In this document: one piece after another, positions 50,716 through 58,732 of the stretch
How positions within the stretch are numbered: position 1 is the stretch's first letter
How the letters are laid out: the number at the start of each line of letters is the position of its first letter
NCBI GenBank assembly: GCA_963663025.1
Contig: OY760073.1
Location: forward strand, 1,054,001-1,118,000
Direction: 5' to 3'
From: JAGWBF01 sp963663025
Lineage (GTDB): Bacteria > Chloroflexota > Dehalococcoidia > Lucifugimonadales > JAGWBF01
Length of the DNA: 64,000 nt
Translations under genes and position numbers: made by a program
Notes under the pieces: generated by a model
What the model saw: the letters and a program-made list of their open reading frames with translations, nothing else
Databases searched by the model: none
Told to the model about the DNA's origin: nothing

Positions 50716-52161
50716 TTAGATCTTGTGCCCGCGCGGGGCATAGGCCGATTCGTTGGGATTGCCCGGCAGGAACTCACCGCGCCCTTGTCTTCCCACCAGC
50801 TGGCCGTCCTCGACTATAACGCTGCCTCGCTGCATGGTTAGCTCCGGCATCCCAAGCAGGCGGAACCCCTCGAAGCTGGAGAAGTCCGTATTGCCATGCT
50901 GCCGGTCAACCATGTGGGTCTTTGCAGGATCCCAGATCACCAAGTCACCGTCGGACCCCACCTGCAGTGTACCCTTCTTGGGGTATAGCCCGAATATCTT
51001 GGCCGGGTTCTCGCAAAAGACCTGCACCAGCCTGGGCAGGGTGATGCGTCCCTGGTTCACGCCGTTGCTCCACACAATGGGCACCATGAACTCGATGGTG
51101 TTCAGCCCGTAGCGCGCTTCGAAGATGTTCTCTCCCGATGCGTTGGGGTCGTCGAGGGCGATATCCGCCCTTGCGCCTCCGGTCATCTTCTGCACCTTGG
51201 TGAATCCGCCCGAATCGCTGGCAATCACGTCGATGTGCCCGTCGGCCAGCGCTTGCCACAGGGCGTCGCAGTCCTCTTTCTCCCGAAGGGGCGGGCCTAC
51301 CTTAGCCAGCGCCCCCTTGGCCAGGATATCGTCATTGGTGAGGGTCAGATAGTGGGGGCAGGACTCGGTGAAAAGGGGCATTCCTTCTTCCCGGAACCCT
51401 TTGACGATGGGAATGGACTCCCGAGCGCTCAGGTGCACCGGATATAGAGGGGACCCAACTATCTTGGAGAACACTCCTACCCGGTTCAACGCTTCAGCTT
51501 CGAGTATGTTGGGTTGGGCAGGCAAGAAGTACTCTGCAGAAACCTTCCCTTCCGCGGCAAACTTGTCGGTCAGGTAGTCGATGCAGCACCCGTTCTCCGC
51601 ATGCACCATGGCGAGGGCGCCGTCCTTGGCAGCCTGGTCCATCACCTGGATGATGGCCTGGTCTGACAGCATCATCCCCCGGCGACTGTAGGACATGAAG
51701 AACTTGAAGGAGATCACCCCCAGCCTCACCAGCTCAGGGACCGATTTGCGCAGCGTGTCTTCATCGGCGGCCACGTAGGTGCCGTGGACGGAGTAGTCGA
51801 GGTAGGAGAGCTTCTGGGCTTCGTCTATGAAGTTACCTATAACGTCGGTGGTGTAGCCCGAGAAACCCCAGGCGGGAACGTTTCCCACAAAGGCCACGAC
51901 GGTGGTAATGCCTCCGAAGGCCGCCGTGATGGAGTAGGTGTCCATCTTGTCCGAATAGACCGGATGGCAGTGGGAGTCGATGGCCCCAGGAAGGATGTAC
52001 TTGCCCGTCGCATCTATGGTACGCACAGCCTCCCGTTGGGAGAGGTCCTCTCCGATCTCGAGGATTTTGCCGTTGCCGATCAAGACATCCCCCCGGCTGA
52101 TTCCCTGACCACTCACCAGTAGTCCACCCTTCACCAGGACGTCAGCTCGCTGCTCAACCAT
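50716..52161 (-). CDS. Dihydropyrimidinase/D-hydantoinase-like amidohydrolase
   Basis: This 481-residue cyclic-amide hydrolase hydrolyses dihydropyrimidines, hydantoins or related rings. Features are KYILPGAIDSHCHPVYSD (metal HxH near 60), VISFKFFMSYSRRGM (Lys for carbamylation), and MVHAENGCCIDYL (metal His). PVHLSARESIPIVKGF and DVIASDSGGFTKVQKM (metal Asp) follow, then GDLVIWDPAKTHMVD. Length fits the family. AGGGGAG lies 6 nt before the ATG. It is close in function to the amidases nearby, suggesting use of organic nitrogen. Confidence 0.9.
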   Translation of the reverse strand: MVEQRADVLVKGGLLVSGQGISRGDVLIGNGKILEIGEDLSQREAVRTIDATGKYILPGAIDSHCHPVYSDKMDTYSITAAFGGITTVVAFVGNVPAWGFSGYTTDVIGNFIDEAQKLSYLDYSVHGTYVAADEDTLRKSVPELVRLGVISFKFFMSYSRRGMMLSDQAIIQVMDQAAKDGALAMVHAENGCCIDYLTDKFAAEGKVSAEYFLPAQPNILEAEALNRVGVFSKIVGSPLYPVHLSARESIPIVKGFREEGMPLFTESCPHYLTLTNDDILAKGALAKVGPPLREKEDCDALWQALADGHIDVIASDSGGFTKVQKMTGGARADIALDDPNASGENIFEARYGLNTIEFMVPIVWSNGVNQGRITLPRLVQVFCENPAKIFGLYPKKGTLQVGSDGDLVIWDPAKTHMVDRQHGNTDFSSFEGFRLLGMPELTMQRGSVIVEDGQLVGRQGRGEFLPGNPNESAYAPRGHKI

Positions 52162-52355
52162 GCCACTCCCCTTCCTGCATCTCGCCCGGTCGACACGCCG
52201 ATTGGGCCCACGTCTCCCGACAGAGTATATTACTATCCCCCTAAAGCAGCGTCAAAAGCCCCGCATCGCGTTGACGCCCCACTGCTGCTCTAATACACTC
52301 AGCCAGCTGGGGAGCTTGAAAACCCCTCTCTCCAAGTCCCCCCGAGGAGCGCGTA

Positions 52356-53333
52356 GTGAAAGCTGTAGTGATCCACGAACTAGGCTCACCAGATGTGCTC
52401 AAGTATGAGGATGTGCCGGACCCTCAGATCAGGCCGAGGCAAGTGTTGGTCCGCATCAAGGCCGCTTCCATCAACCGAGGAGACCTGGGACGGCGCGAAG
52501 GGACCTACCGGGGGGCCACCGCAGGCGCGGCCCTGCCACTGGTCCTCGGGTGGGATGTCGCGGGCGAAGTCCTGGAGGTCGGCAATGAGGTGGAAGGGCG
52601 CCACGTGGGCCAAAGGGTGGTGGCAACCCTGGCCCAGGGAGGCTACGCAGAACTGGCGGCAGTTAACGTGGCCGGGACGGTCCCCATACCAGACAACCTT
52701 TCCTACGAGGAGGCGGCCAGCATCCCCATAGCCTTCCTCACCTCTTGGTTTGCCCTGCTGAAGGTCGGCGAGCTCCAGGACGGCGAGGCGGCGCTAATCC
52801 AGGCCGGGGGTTCAGGCATCGGCATGGCAGCGATCCAGATCGCCAAGCATGTTGGAGCAACCGTGATCACCACCAGCAGCGCTGAAGACAAGCTGGAACG
52901 CTGCCGGGAGATGGGCGCCGACCTAGCAATCAACTACAGACAGGCTGATGTTTCTGGAGAGGTATCCGGTTTCACAGCGGGTGCGGGGGTTAACTACGTC
53001 CTGGAATCCGTAGGGGGTGAGACGTTCTCCAACAGCCTGCGATGCCTTGCGCCTGGCGGTCGCCTGGTGACCGTGGGCAACACCTCCCAATCAACCTCTA
53101 CGGTAGATGCCGGAATGCTTGTTCAGAGGGGCCTGCGAATTATCGGATTCTCCCTGTCCACCCAGATGGGAAGGGGCGGGGTGATGGGTGAGCTGCACCG
53201 CATCTTGGAGCTGTTCGAACAGGGCGCGCTTAAGACGGCGGTCGATCGGGTGTTTCCCCTGTCGGAGGCTGCCGATGCCCACCGCTACGTAGGCGACAAC
53301 CGGAACTTCGGCAAAGTGCTGCTATTGCCCTGA
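52356..53333 (+). CDS. Medium-chain NADPH:quinone oxidoreductase-like protein
   Basis: This 325-residue MDR enzyme lacks the catalytic zinc Cys/His set and fits the quinone-oxidoreductase subfamily. It opens MKAVVIHELGSPDVLKYEDV, then VLVRIKAASINRGDLGRR and LGWDVAGEVLEVGNEVEG. Later it has AALIQAGGSGIGMAAIQIAK (nucleotide site), MGADLAINYRQ and YVLESVGGETFSNSL. The start is GTG 52356 behind GAGGAGCG. It is convergent with the amidase gene, 12 bp apart, and divergent from the hydantoinase gene. Likely reduces quinones or enones with NADPH. Confidence 0.9.
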   Translation: MKAVVIHELGSPDVLKYEDVPDPQIRPRQVLVRIKAASINRGDLGRREGTYRGATAGAALPLVLGWDVAGEVLEVGNEVEGRHVGQRVVATLAQGGYAELAAVNVAGTVPIPDNLSYEEAASIPIAFLTSWFALLKVGELQDGEAALIQAGGSGIGMAAIQIAKHVGATVITTSSAEDKLERCREMGADLAINYRQADVSGEVSGFTAGAGVNYVLESVGGETFSNSLRCLAPGGRLVTVGNTSQSTSTVDAGMLVQRGLRIIGFSLSTQMGRGGVMGELHRILELFEQGALKTAVDRVFPLSEAADAHRYVGDNRNFGKVLLLP

Positions 53334-53345
53334 GCCGTCGGGGAT

Positions 53346-54728
53346 CTACATACGCGGCGTGGGCGCTGTGGGCACAACCGGAGGCATCAACTCCAGCCCA
53401 ATCACCTTTTCACACCAGCGGGCCGCGGCCAGGAGCTTTCCTTCTCCGAACAGGTGACCCTCCAACTGAATCCCCAGGGGCAGTCCTTCCGCGCTGAGAG
53501 CCGACGGCAGGGATATGGTGGGCAGCCCTGAAGTGGTCCATGGAGTCTGGAAAATGGGGCTTCCCGTGGTCCCTTCATCCAGGGGGGGCGCTGGGCTGGG
53601 GGCCGACGGGGTGAGGAGAATATCCACCGACCTGGCAAGGGCATCCATCTCCATCCGGTGGCGCCGTCTCAGCCTCTGTGCTTGTATGTAGTGCACGCCG
53701 GGGATCAGCTTCCCTATCTCGATCCATCCCCGCAGCTTGGGGCTGTAGTCATCCGCTCTGGCATTGAACATATCTTCGTGGTAGGCGGAGCACTCCACGT
53801 CGATTATCGTACGGTGGGCGGCATAGATAGTCTCGAAATTGGGAGGCAGGGACACCTCGACCACATCGGCTCCCCGGCTGGCGAAAAGCTGGGCCATCTC
53901 TTCGGTGTGCCTTCGGGTCTCGGCATCGCAGTTGTCCAGGAAGAACTCCCGTATCAGCCCGATTCTGGGAGGCAGTATGGGCGAGTTCAGCATTTCCCGA
54001 TATTCATCGACAGGTTCCCAGGCAGAGCAGGGGTCATTGGGGTCATAGCCGGCCATTGCGTCCAGCATTATGCCCGCGTCCTCGACGGTGCGGGTCAGTA
54101 TTCCGACCGTGTCCATGGAGTAGCTGACCGGGATGACGCCATAGCGGCTTACGCGACCGTAGGTGCCCTTAAGCCCAACGATGCCGTTGTAGGCGGCCGG
54201 GCGGCACGTTGAACCGGCCGTCTGGGAGCCCAGGGCCCCGGCACACATACGGGTAGCCACGGCAACCGAGGACCCGCTGCTGGAGCCTCCCGGCGTGCGG
54301 GAGGCGTTCCACGGATTGATCGTTGGCGAAGGGTCCGACGTCGCAAACTCCGTCGTAACGGCCTTGCCAAGCACGATGGCCCCTGCCTGCTTCAGGCGCA
54401 CCACCGAGGTGGCATCATGGTCGGGGACGAAGTCGGCAAGCACCTTTGAGCACGCCGTGGTCTTCATCCCGATGGTGTAGTAGATATCCTTCAGTCCGAT
54501 GGGCACTCCATGAAGGGGACCTAAGACGCTCCCCTCGGATGCCTGTTGGTCCCGGCGGTGAGCGGCGCCCAGCACCTCTTCCCTGTCGATGGTCACCCAT
54601 GCATGGAGGCTCGGCTCCAGCTCATCGATGAGATCCAGGAGGGCGGTGCTCAGTTCCACAGACGTTATTTCACCGGTGCGTATAGCATCGGCAGCCTGGG
54701 AGATGTTCAGGTCATAAAGCTGGGGCAT
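53346..54728 (-). CDS. Amidase-signature family hydrolase
   Basis: This 460-residue amidase has the catalytic Lys in GVPIGLKDIYYTIGMKT. The Ser-rich motif is NASRTPGGSSSGSSVAVATR, and the nucleophile Ser is in ALGSQTAGSTCRPAAYNG, then VGLKGTYGRVSRYGV. It is about 10% different in length and clearly diverged from the amidase at 37289-38695. TAGGAGGG precedes the ATG. The cyclophilin gene follows it upstream by coordinates on the same strand only after a 60-bp gap, so co-transcription is uncertain. Likely catabolic. Confidence 0.92.
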   Translation of the reverse strand: MPQLYDLNISQAADAIRTGEITSVELSTALLDLIDELEPSLHAWVTIDREEVLGAAHRRDQQASEGSVLGPLHGVPIGLKDIYYTIGMKTTACSKVLADFVPDHDATSVVRLKQAGAIVLGKAVTTEFATSDPSPTINPWNASRTPGGSSSGSSVAVATRMCAGALGSQTAGSTCRPAAYNGIVGLKGTYGRVSRYGVIPVSYSMDTVGILTRTVEDAGIMLDAMAGYDPNDPCSAWEPVDEYREMLNSPILPPRIGLIREFFLDNCDAETRRHTEEMAQLFASRGADVVEVSLPPNFETIYAAHRTIIDVECSAYHEDMFNARADDYSPKLRGWIEIGKLIPGVHYIQAQRLRRRHRMEMDALARSVDILLTPSAPSPAPPLDEGTTGSPIFQTPWTTSGLPTISLPSALSAEGLPLGIQLEGHLFGEGKLLAAARWCEKVIGLELMPPVVPTAPTPRM

Positions 54729-54788
54729 GGTACCCTCCTATTGCTTCCCGGACCAAGGGGTATTCCATGGAACGGCACCCAGTCGCAC

Positions 54789-55454
54789 CTACTCTGTCGT
54801 GATGTCTATGGTGTTTATGGTGACATCTTCCAGGGGTTTATCCCTGCCGTCCCGAGATACCTGGGAGATCGTATCCGCCACATCCTGGCCTTCAGTCACC
54901 GTCCCGAAGATGGTGTGCCCTCCGTTAAGGTGGGGGGTGGGGACCGTCGTGATGAAGAACTGGCTTCCATTGGTGCCAGTGCCTCCCCCGCGATTTGCCA
55001 TGGCGAGATATCCCGCCCGATCAAACCTCAAGCCCGGGTCGATTTCGTCGCCGAACTGGTAGCCGGGCCCGCCGGTGCCGGTGCCGGTGGGGTCTCCTCC
55101 CTGGATCATGAACTGGGGGATGACTCGATGAAAGATGATGCCGTCATAGTAGTCGTCCTGGGCAAGGAACACGAAGCTGTTGACTGTGTTTGGGGCTTGT
55201 TCGGGGAACAACTCAACAACTATGTCGCCCATACTTGTCTTGATGGTTGCGGTGTACTTCTTGCTGACATCGATGATGGTGTCCGGAAATTCCGAGTACT
55301 GTTTCGCCATGGTGCCTCCGGTGGTTGAAATGGGGGTCTCCGTAGGGGCTTCCCTCGTTGGCCTTTCAACTTCCTGGGTGGAAGCCCCGCTGCATGAAAC
55401 CGCCAACAGCGCCGCCAGGGCGACCAGGAAGGGAGTTACTGCCAGTCTGAGCAT
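54789..55454 (-). CDS. Lipoprotein cyclophilin-type peptidyl-prolyl isomerase
   Basis: This 221-residue protein has a signal peptide with lipobox (FLVALAALLAVSC), a Thr/Pro/Glu-rich linker (VERPTREAPTETPISTTGGT) and a cyclophilin domain. The domain shows FVFLAQDDYYDGIIFHRVIP, QFMIQGGDPTGTGTGGPGYQ, GYLAMANRGGGTGTNGSQFF and HTIFGTVTEGQDV. Active-site Arg (FHRV) and the QGGDP loop are intact. It should catalyse proline isomerisation outside the membrane. A TATAAT lies only 6 nt before the ATG, so the message is probably leaderless. Confidence 0.92.
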   Translation of the reverse strand: MLRLAVTPFLVALAALLAVSCSGASTQEVERPTREAPTETPISTTGGTMAKQYSEFPDTIIDVSKKYTATIKTSMGDIVVELFPEQAPNTVNSFVFLAQDDYYDGIIFHRVIPQFMIQGGDPTGTGTGGPGYQFGDEIDPGLRFDRAGYLAMANRGGGTGTNGSQFFITTVPTPHLNGGHTIFGTVTEGQDVADTISQVSRDGRDKPLEDVTINTIDITTE

Positions 55455-55460
55455 GGGGCC

Positions 55461-55489
55461 ATTATAGTTGCAGGGGGGTGCAATGTCAT
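55461..55489 (-). promoter_or_regulatory. Promoter of cyclophilin gene, leaderless
   Basis: On the minus strand ATGACA (55489-55484) and TATAAT (55466-55461) are separated by 17 bp. The ATG begins at 55454, about where transcription should start. No Shine-Dalgarno precedes it. Confidence 0.65.
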
Positions 55490-55639
55490 CCCGAGATGGT
55501 CAAAGCAGGCGACGCCGGGGATTGACCGCAAAAGTCCTCTGAAGCTACACTTCCGTCGTCGCTTCGTTTCACAGCAAGATCAACGAACCTCACTTCAGCT
55601 TGCTCGGTCACACATATTTGAAGCTAACAAGGGAGACCA

Positions 55640-56080
55640 GTGGACTGTCCGAGATGCACAGTGCCCCTGAAAGTGGAAAGCCACAAAGGCGTCAACGTAG
55701 ACCGGTGCCCCAAGTGCCAGGGGCTGTGGCTTGACTATTCCGAGCTGGACGAGCTGGAAGATTCCGTAATGGACGAGGACTCGGCCAAGGGAACGATGAT
55801 GTTCCGGTCCCACGGCGGAGACCTTTCATGCCCCAAGTGCAGCGCAACCATGGAGTGGTTCCGCTACCGGCACTACGACATGGAGATTGATTTCTGCACC
55901 CAGGAGCATGGTTTCTGGTTGGATAAGGGCGAGGAGAAGCGGGTTATCGAAATCATGGAACAGCGCGCCAAGGACCTGAAAAGGTCGGCCAGCGCCGAGG
56001 CCCAGTGGGACAACTTCCTGGCAGGCATGAAGTCTAAGGGCTTCATTTCTAAGGTGAAAGACCTTTTCAAGCGTCAATAA
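55640..56080 (+). CDS. Zinc-finger protein with two zf-TFIIB-like domains
   Basis: This 146-residue protein has two zinc ribbons of the TFIIB-like bacterial family. The first is MDCPRCTVPLKVESHKGVNV then DRCPKCQGLWLDYSELDEL. The second is LSCPKCSATMEWFRYR then IDFCTQEHGFWLDKGEE, where the second knuckle has a single Cys with His (C-x-x-E-H) instead of CxxC. A basic helical tail follows (KRSASAEAQ ... KVKDLFKRQ). GTG 55640 follows AAGGGAGA. Monocistronic by layout; function unknown. Confidence 0.82.
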   Translation: MDCPRCTVPLKVESHKGVNVDRCPKCQGLWLDYSELDELEDSVMDEDSAKGTMMFRSHGGDLSCPKCSATMEWFRYRHYDMEIDFCTQEHGFWLDKGEEKRVIEIMEQRAKDLKRSASAEAQWDNFLAGMKSKGFISKVKDLFKRQ

Positions 56081-56164
56081 GCTCCGTCCCTAGGACCCGG
56101 TTTATGGAAGCGAACCAGTCGGCCATAGCCCACTAGTGGCAGCACAAACTCAGGAGGTAAGATC

Positions 56165-57031
56165 ATGGAGAACCCCAAGTTCGTGGATGTCAAAGGAGTC
56201 CGTACCCGGTACTTTGAGTCCGGAGAGGGCGACCCCCTGGTACTTGTGCATGGCGGGGCTTTTGGGGGGTTTGATAACGCCGAGGACTGGGAAGTGAACT
56301 TCGACAGCCTTGCCGAACACTTCCACACCTTCGCCATCGACAAGGTCGGACAAGGCTTCAGCGACCCTCCTTTATCCGATGAGGAGTTCGTCATCGGCGC
56401 CCACGTTAATCATATATACGACTTCATGTCGGCGGTGGGCGTCGAAAGCGCCCATCTTGCCGGGCACTCCCGGGGAGGCTATGCGGTGACCCGCGTCGCC
56501 CTTGAGCATCCCGAGGTGGTTAGGACCCTGACCATCATAGACAGCTCCACCCTGATGACTCCGCCGAACCCTATCTACGATGAGTGGGCGAGGCAGGCCG
56601 CCAGCATCCCCGACCCTCGCGAGCAGATCAGATACCAAGTAGGCGCCAACTCCTTCAGGGACGATCACGTTAGCGAGCGCCAGATAGACGTTGCACTGGA
56701 GATACTGGACCTTCAGAAGACCAAGGATGTCGTAAGACGCATGAACGACGGGCTGCGCGAGCAGTTCAAGACCGACCTCGTAGGCCGGCAGCAGGAGACC
56801 CACGCCTGGATTAGGGACGGAGGCATCAAGTGTCCCACCCTGGTCATCTGGGCTTTCAACGACCCTTCGGCCACCATGGAGCGCTGCGGAATCCCCTGCA
56901 TGGAGCTGATCCTCCCTTCGGTGCCCAACTCCCAGATGCACATCGTCAATGAGGCGGGCCACTACTGTTTCCGGGAGCAGCCCGAGGCCTTCGAGGATGT
57001 GCTGATCACCTTCATCAATAAGAACTCTTAA
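56165..57031 (+). CDS. Alpha/beta-fold hydrolase
   Basis: This 288-residue hydrolase resembles C-C bond (meta-cleavage product) hydrolases. It has DPLVLVHGGAFGGFDNAEDW (oxyanion loop) and HTFAIDKVGQGFSDPP. The nucleophile Ser is in HLAGHSRGGYAVTRVAL, the Asp in LVIWAFNDPSATMER, and the His in IVNEAGHYCFREQPEAF. The triad is complete. GGAGGT lies upstream of the ATG. It is followed after 12 bp by a RidA-like gene, so the pair is co-transcribed. Could act on ring-fission products made by the VOC dioxygenase-like proteins; that link is inference. Confidence 0.9.
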   Translation: MENPKFVDVKGVRTRYFESGEGDPLVLVHGGAFGGFDNAEDWEVNFDSLAEHFHTFAIDKVGQGFSDPPLSDEEFVIGAHVNHIYDFMSAVGVESAHLAGHSRGGYAVTRVALEHPEVVRTLTIIDSSTLMTPPNPIYDEWARQAASIPDPREQIRYQVGANSFRDDHVSERQIDVALEILDLQKTKDVVRRMNDGLREQFKTDLVGRQQETHAWIRDGGIKCPTLVIWAFNDPSATMERCGIPCMELILPSVPNSQMHIVNEAGHYCFREQPEAFEDVLITFINKNS

Positions 57032-57043
57032 GAGGGCCAAGCC

Positions 57044-57556
57044 ATGCCTTATACCCTGAACGACCTGGATTCAATGACAATCGAGCAGGCCCAAGCCATG
57101 CCCTTCGCGGACAGGGACGCCCTGCTGGACATGATCATCGCCGATGGCCGTAAGCGTTCCACTTCCGACGTATCCCACCGCATAGGCCTGTACAGCGACT
57201 ACTTCGACGAAGACCTGACCCGCATGCTCAAGGTAAAAGCCATACGGGTGCTCTGCCGGGGGACCACTGAGTCCGGCTTCGACGGCGTTGTCGTGGGCGA
57301 CACCGATGAGGAGCACTACAGGGCAGCCTTTCGCCACCTGGAAACCACTCTGAAGGCGGCCGGAACCAGCTATGACCGGGTGGTTACCATGATGGTGTTC
57401 CTCAAGAACATGGATAATTGGCCCATGCTGAACGAGGTATACAAGGAGTTTGTACGCAGCCAGCCCTGCCGGGCGGTCATAGGCACGACGGGGCTGGCCG
57501 AAAAGCCCCTGATGATCGAGATCGTGGAATGCCTAGCGTACCGGGTGAGCCCTTAG
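57044..57556 (+). CDS. RidA/YjgF-family protein with N-terminal extension
   Basis: This 170-residue protein has a C-terminal part (about 65-170) with the RidA/YjgF fold. It contains HYRAAFRHLETTLKAAGTSY, DRVVTMMVFLKNMDNWPMLN and EVYKEFVRSQPCRAVIGTTG, then LMIEIVECLAY. RidA proteins hydrolyse reactive enamines/imines. The catalytic Arg equivalent (PCRAVIGT) is present. The first 60 residues (MTIEQAQAMPFADRDALLDM) are an unusual extension. It sits 12 bp after a C-C hydrolase-like gene in an apparent operon and may remove an imine or lactone product. Confidence 0.8.
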   Translation: MPYTLNDLDSMTIEQAQAMPFADRDALLDMIIADGRKRSTSDVSHRIGLYSDYFDEDLTRMLKVKAIRVLCRGTTESGFDGVVVGDTDEEHYRAAFRHLETTLKAAGTSYDRVVTMMVFLKNMDNWPMLNEVYKEFVRSQPCRAVIGTTGLAEKPLMIEIVECLAYRVSP

Positions 57557-57596
57557 CCCCAGCGCACCGCTAAGTCCTCAATAGACCGCAGGGCAC

Positions 57597-58700
57597 CTAA
57601 GTACGGGGCCACACTACCTCTTTCCTTCCACCCTTCCATCGCACCAGGGGCACCTTTCTCCCCACTTGGGCACCGGTGGCCGGGTCTATCTCGAAGGGGC
57701 CGTAGAAGGTGGTGAAGCGTAGCCGCCTTGCAGCCTCCATGAGGTCCGCGCTGTCCAGACTCCCTGCTTCCATCACGCAGCGCTGGACCACCAGACCCGC
57801 CGCATACGCCTGGGCCATGGTATATTCCGCCGAACCATCACGAAACCCGGCGTGCCTTCTCTGGAGCTCAGCCGTCGTTGGCCCATAGTCGAGGGCGAAG
57901 TCCAGGGTTGGCTCCCACTGGCTGGGCCCAATGAACCCTTCGGACAGCGTACCCATCTCTTGCCCGAACAGGGAGACGCCCGCCGCAATCACCACCATCG
58001 CCTCTGCGCCTAGGTCCGCCGTCGCCAGCTCTCGAGCCAGGGCCAAGTCGTCCTGGATGCGCCCCACTCCGACCACAACGTCGGGGGAACGGTCATTGAT
58101 GCGCCTCACGGCCTGATAAAACTCTGACCGGTCCGGCTCGTACCTTTCGTCGAACACGACATCCCAGCCACGCTGGAGAGCCCGATCCACGAAGCCATCG
58201 GTCACAGCCTTGGGGAAAGTACCCCGGGATGAACGCAGGACGGCAGCCCTTCGGGGCCTGGAGTCTCTGAACGTGAGCATATCTACGACCCCCCAGAGGT
58301 ACCTGGACGCTGGGGCCAGGATGCTGACGACGCGGCTGAAGCCGCCGAACTGCACAGCGTCGGACGCTCCCCCGTGATTCCACAACACCACGCCCAACTC
58401 TTCGCACACGCTAGCGCAGGCCAGAGTCAAGGAGCTGGAGTAGGGACCGAACAGGATGTCCACCAGGTCCTCATCAATAAGCCTGCGGGCTATGGAAGCG
58501 GCTGTAGCAGGCCTGCTCTCATCATCGTAGTGGACCAGATGCACCGGTAGAGGATCGCTATCCTGGCTTAAGCACATCCCGCCCGCAGCATTGCAGTCAA
58601 CGGCCCAGTAGCTTACCCCGGCGAAGGCCCGCTCCCCCTGGCTGGCGAACTGGCCCGTTAGGGAGATGGGAAGGCCAACCCTGATGGAGTCCTTGCTCAA
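57597..58700 (-). CDS. Amino-acid-type periplasmic-binding-fold protein lacking signal peptide
   Basis: This 367-residue protein matches the leucine/amide-binding (Peripla_BP_6, LivJ/AmiC-like) fold. It has IRVGLPISLTGQFASQGERA, GVSYWAVDCNAAGGM, DESRPATAASIARRLIDED, VDILFGPYSSSLTLACA, and a C-terminal TMAQAYAAGLVVQRCVMEAG. It begins directly with the mature sequence, so it appears cytoplasmic. No ABC transporter genes adjoin. It lies 32 bp downstream of a FIST-domain gene, suggesting an intracellular ligand sensor resembling AmiC. Confidence 0.8.
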   Translation of the reverse strand: MSKDSIRVGLPISLTGQFASQGERAFAGVSYWAVDCNAAGGMCLSQDSDPLPVHLVHYDDESRPATAASIARRLIDEDLVDILFGPYSSSLTLACASVCEELGVVLWNHGGASDAVQFGGFSRVVSILAPASRYLWGVVDMLTFRDSRPRRAAVLRSSRGTFPKAVTDGFVDRALQRGWDVVFDERYEPDRSEFYQAVRRINDRSPDVVVGVGRIQDDLALARELATADLGAEAMVVIAAGVSLFGQEMGTLSEGFIGPSQWEPTLDFALDYGPTTAELQRRHAGFRDGSAEYTMAQAYAAGLVVQRCVMEAGSLDSADLMEAARRLRFTTFYGPFEIDPATGAQVGRKVPLVRWKGGRKEVVWPRT

Positions 58701-58732
58701 GAGGCTCGTTAAGGAAAGTCCTGCTTGGGCGC

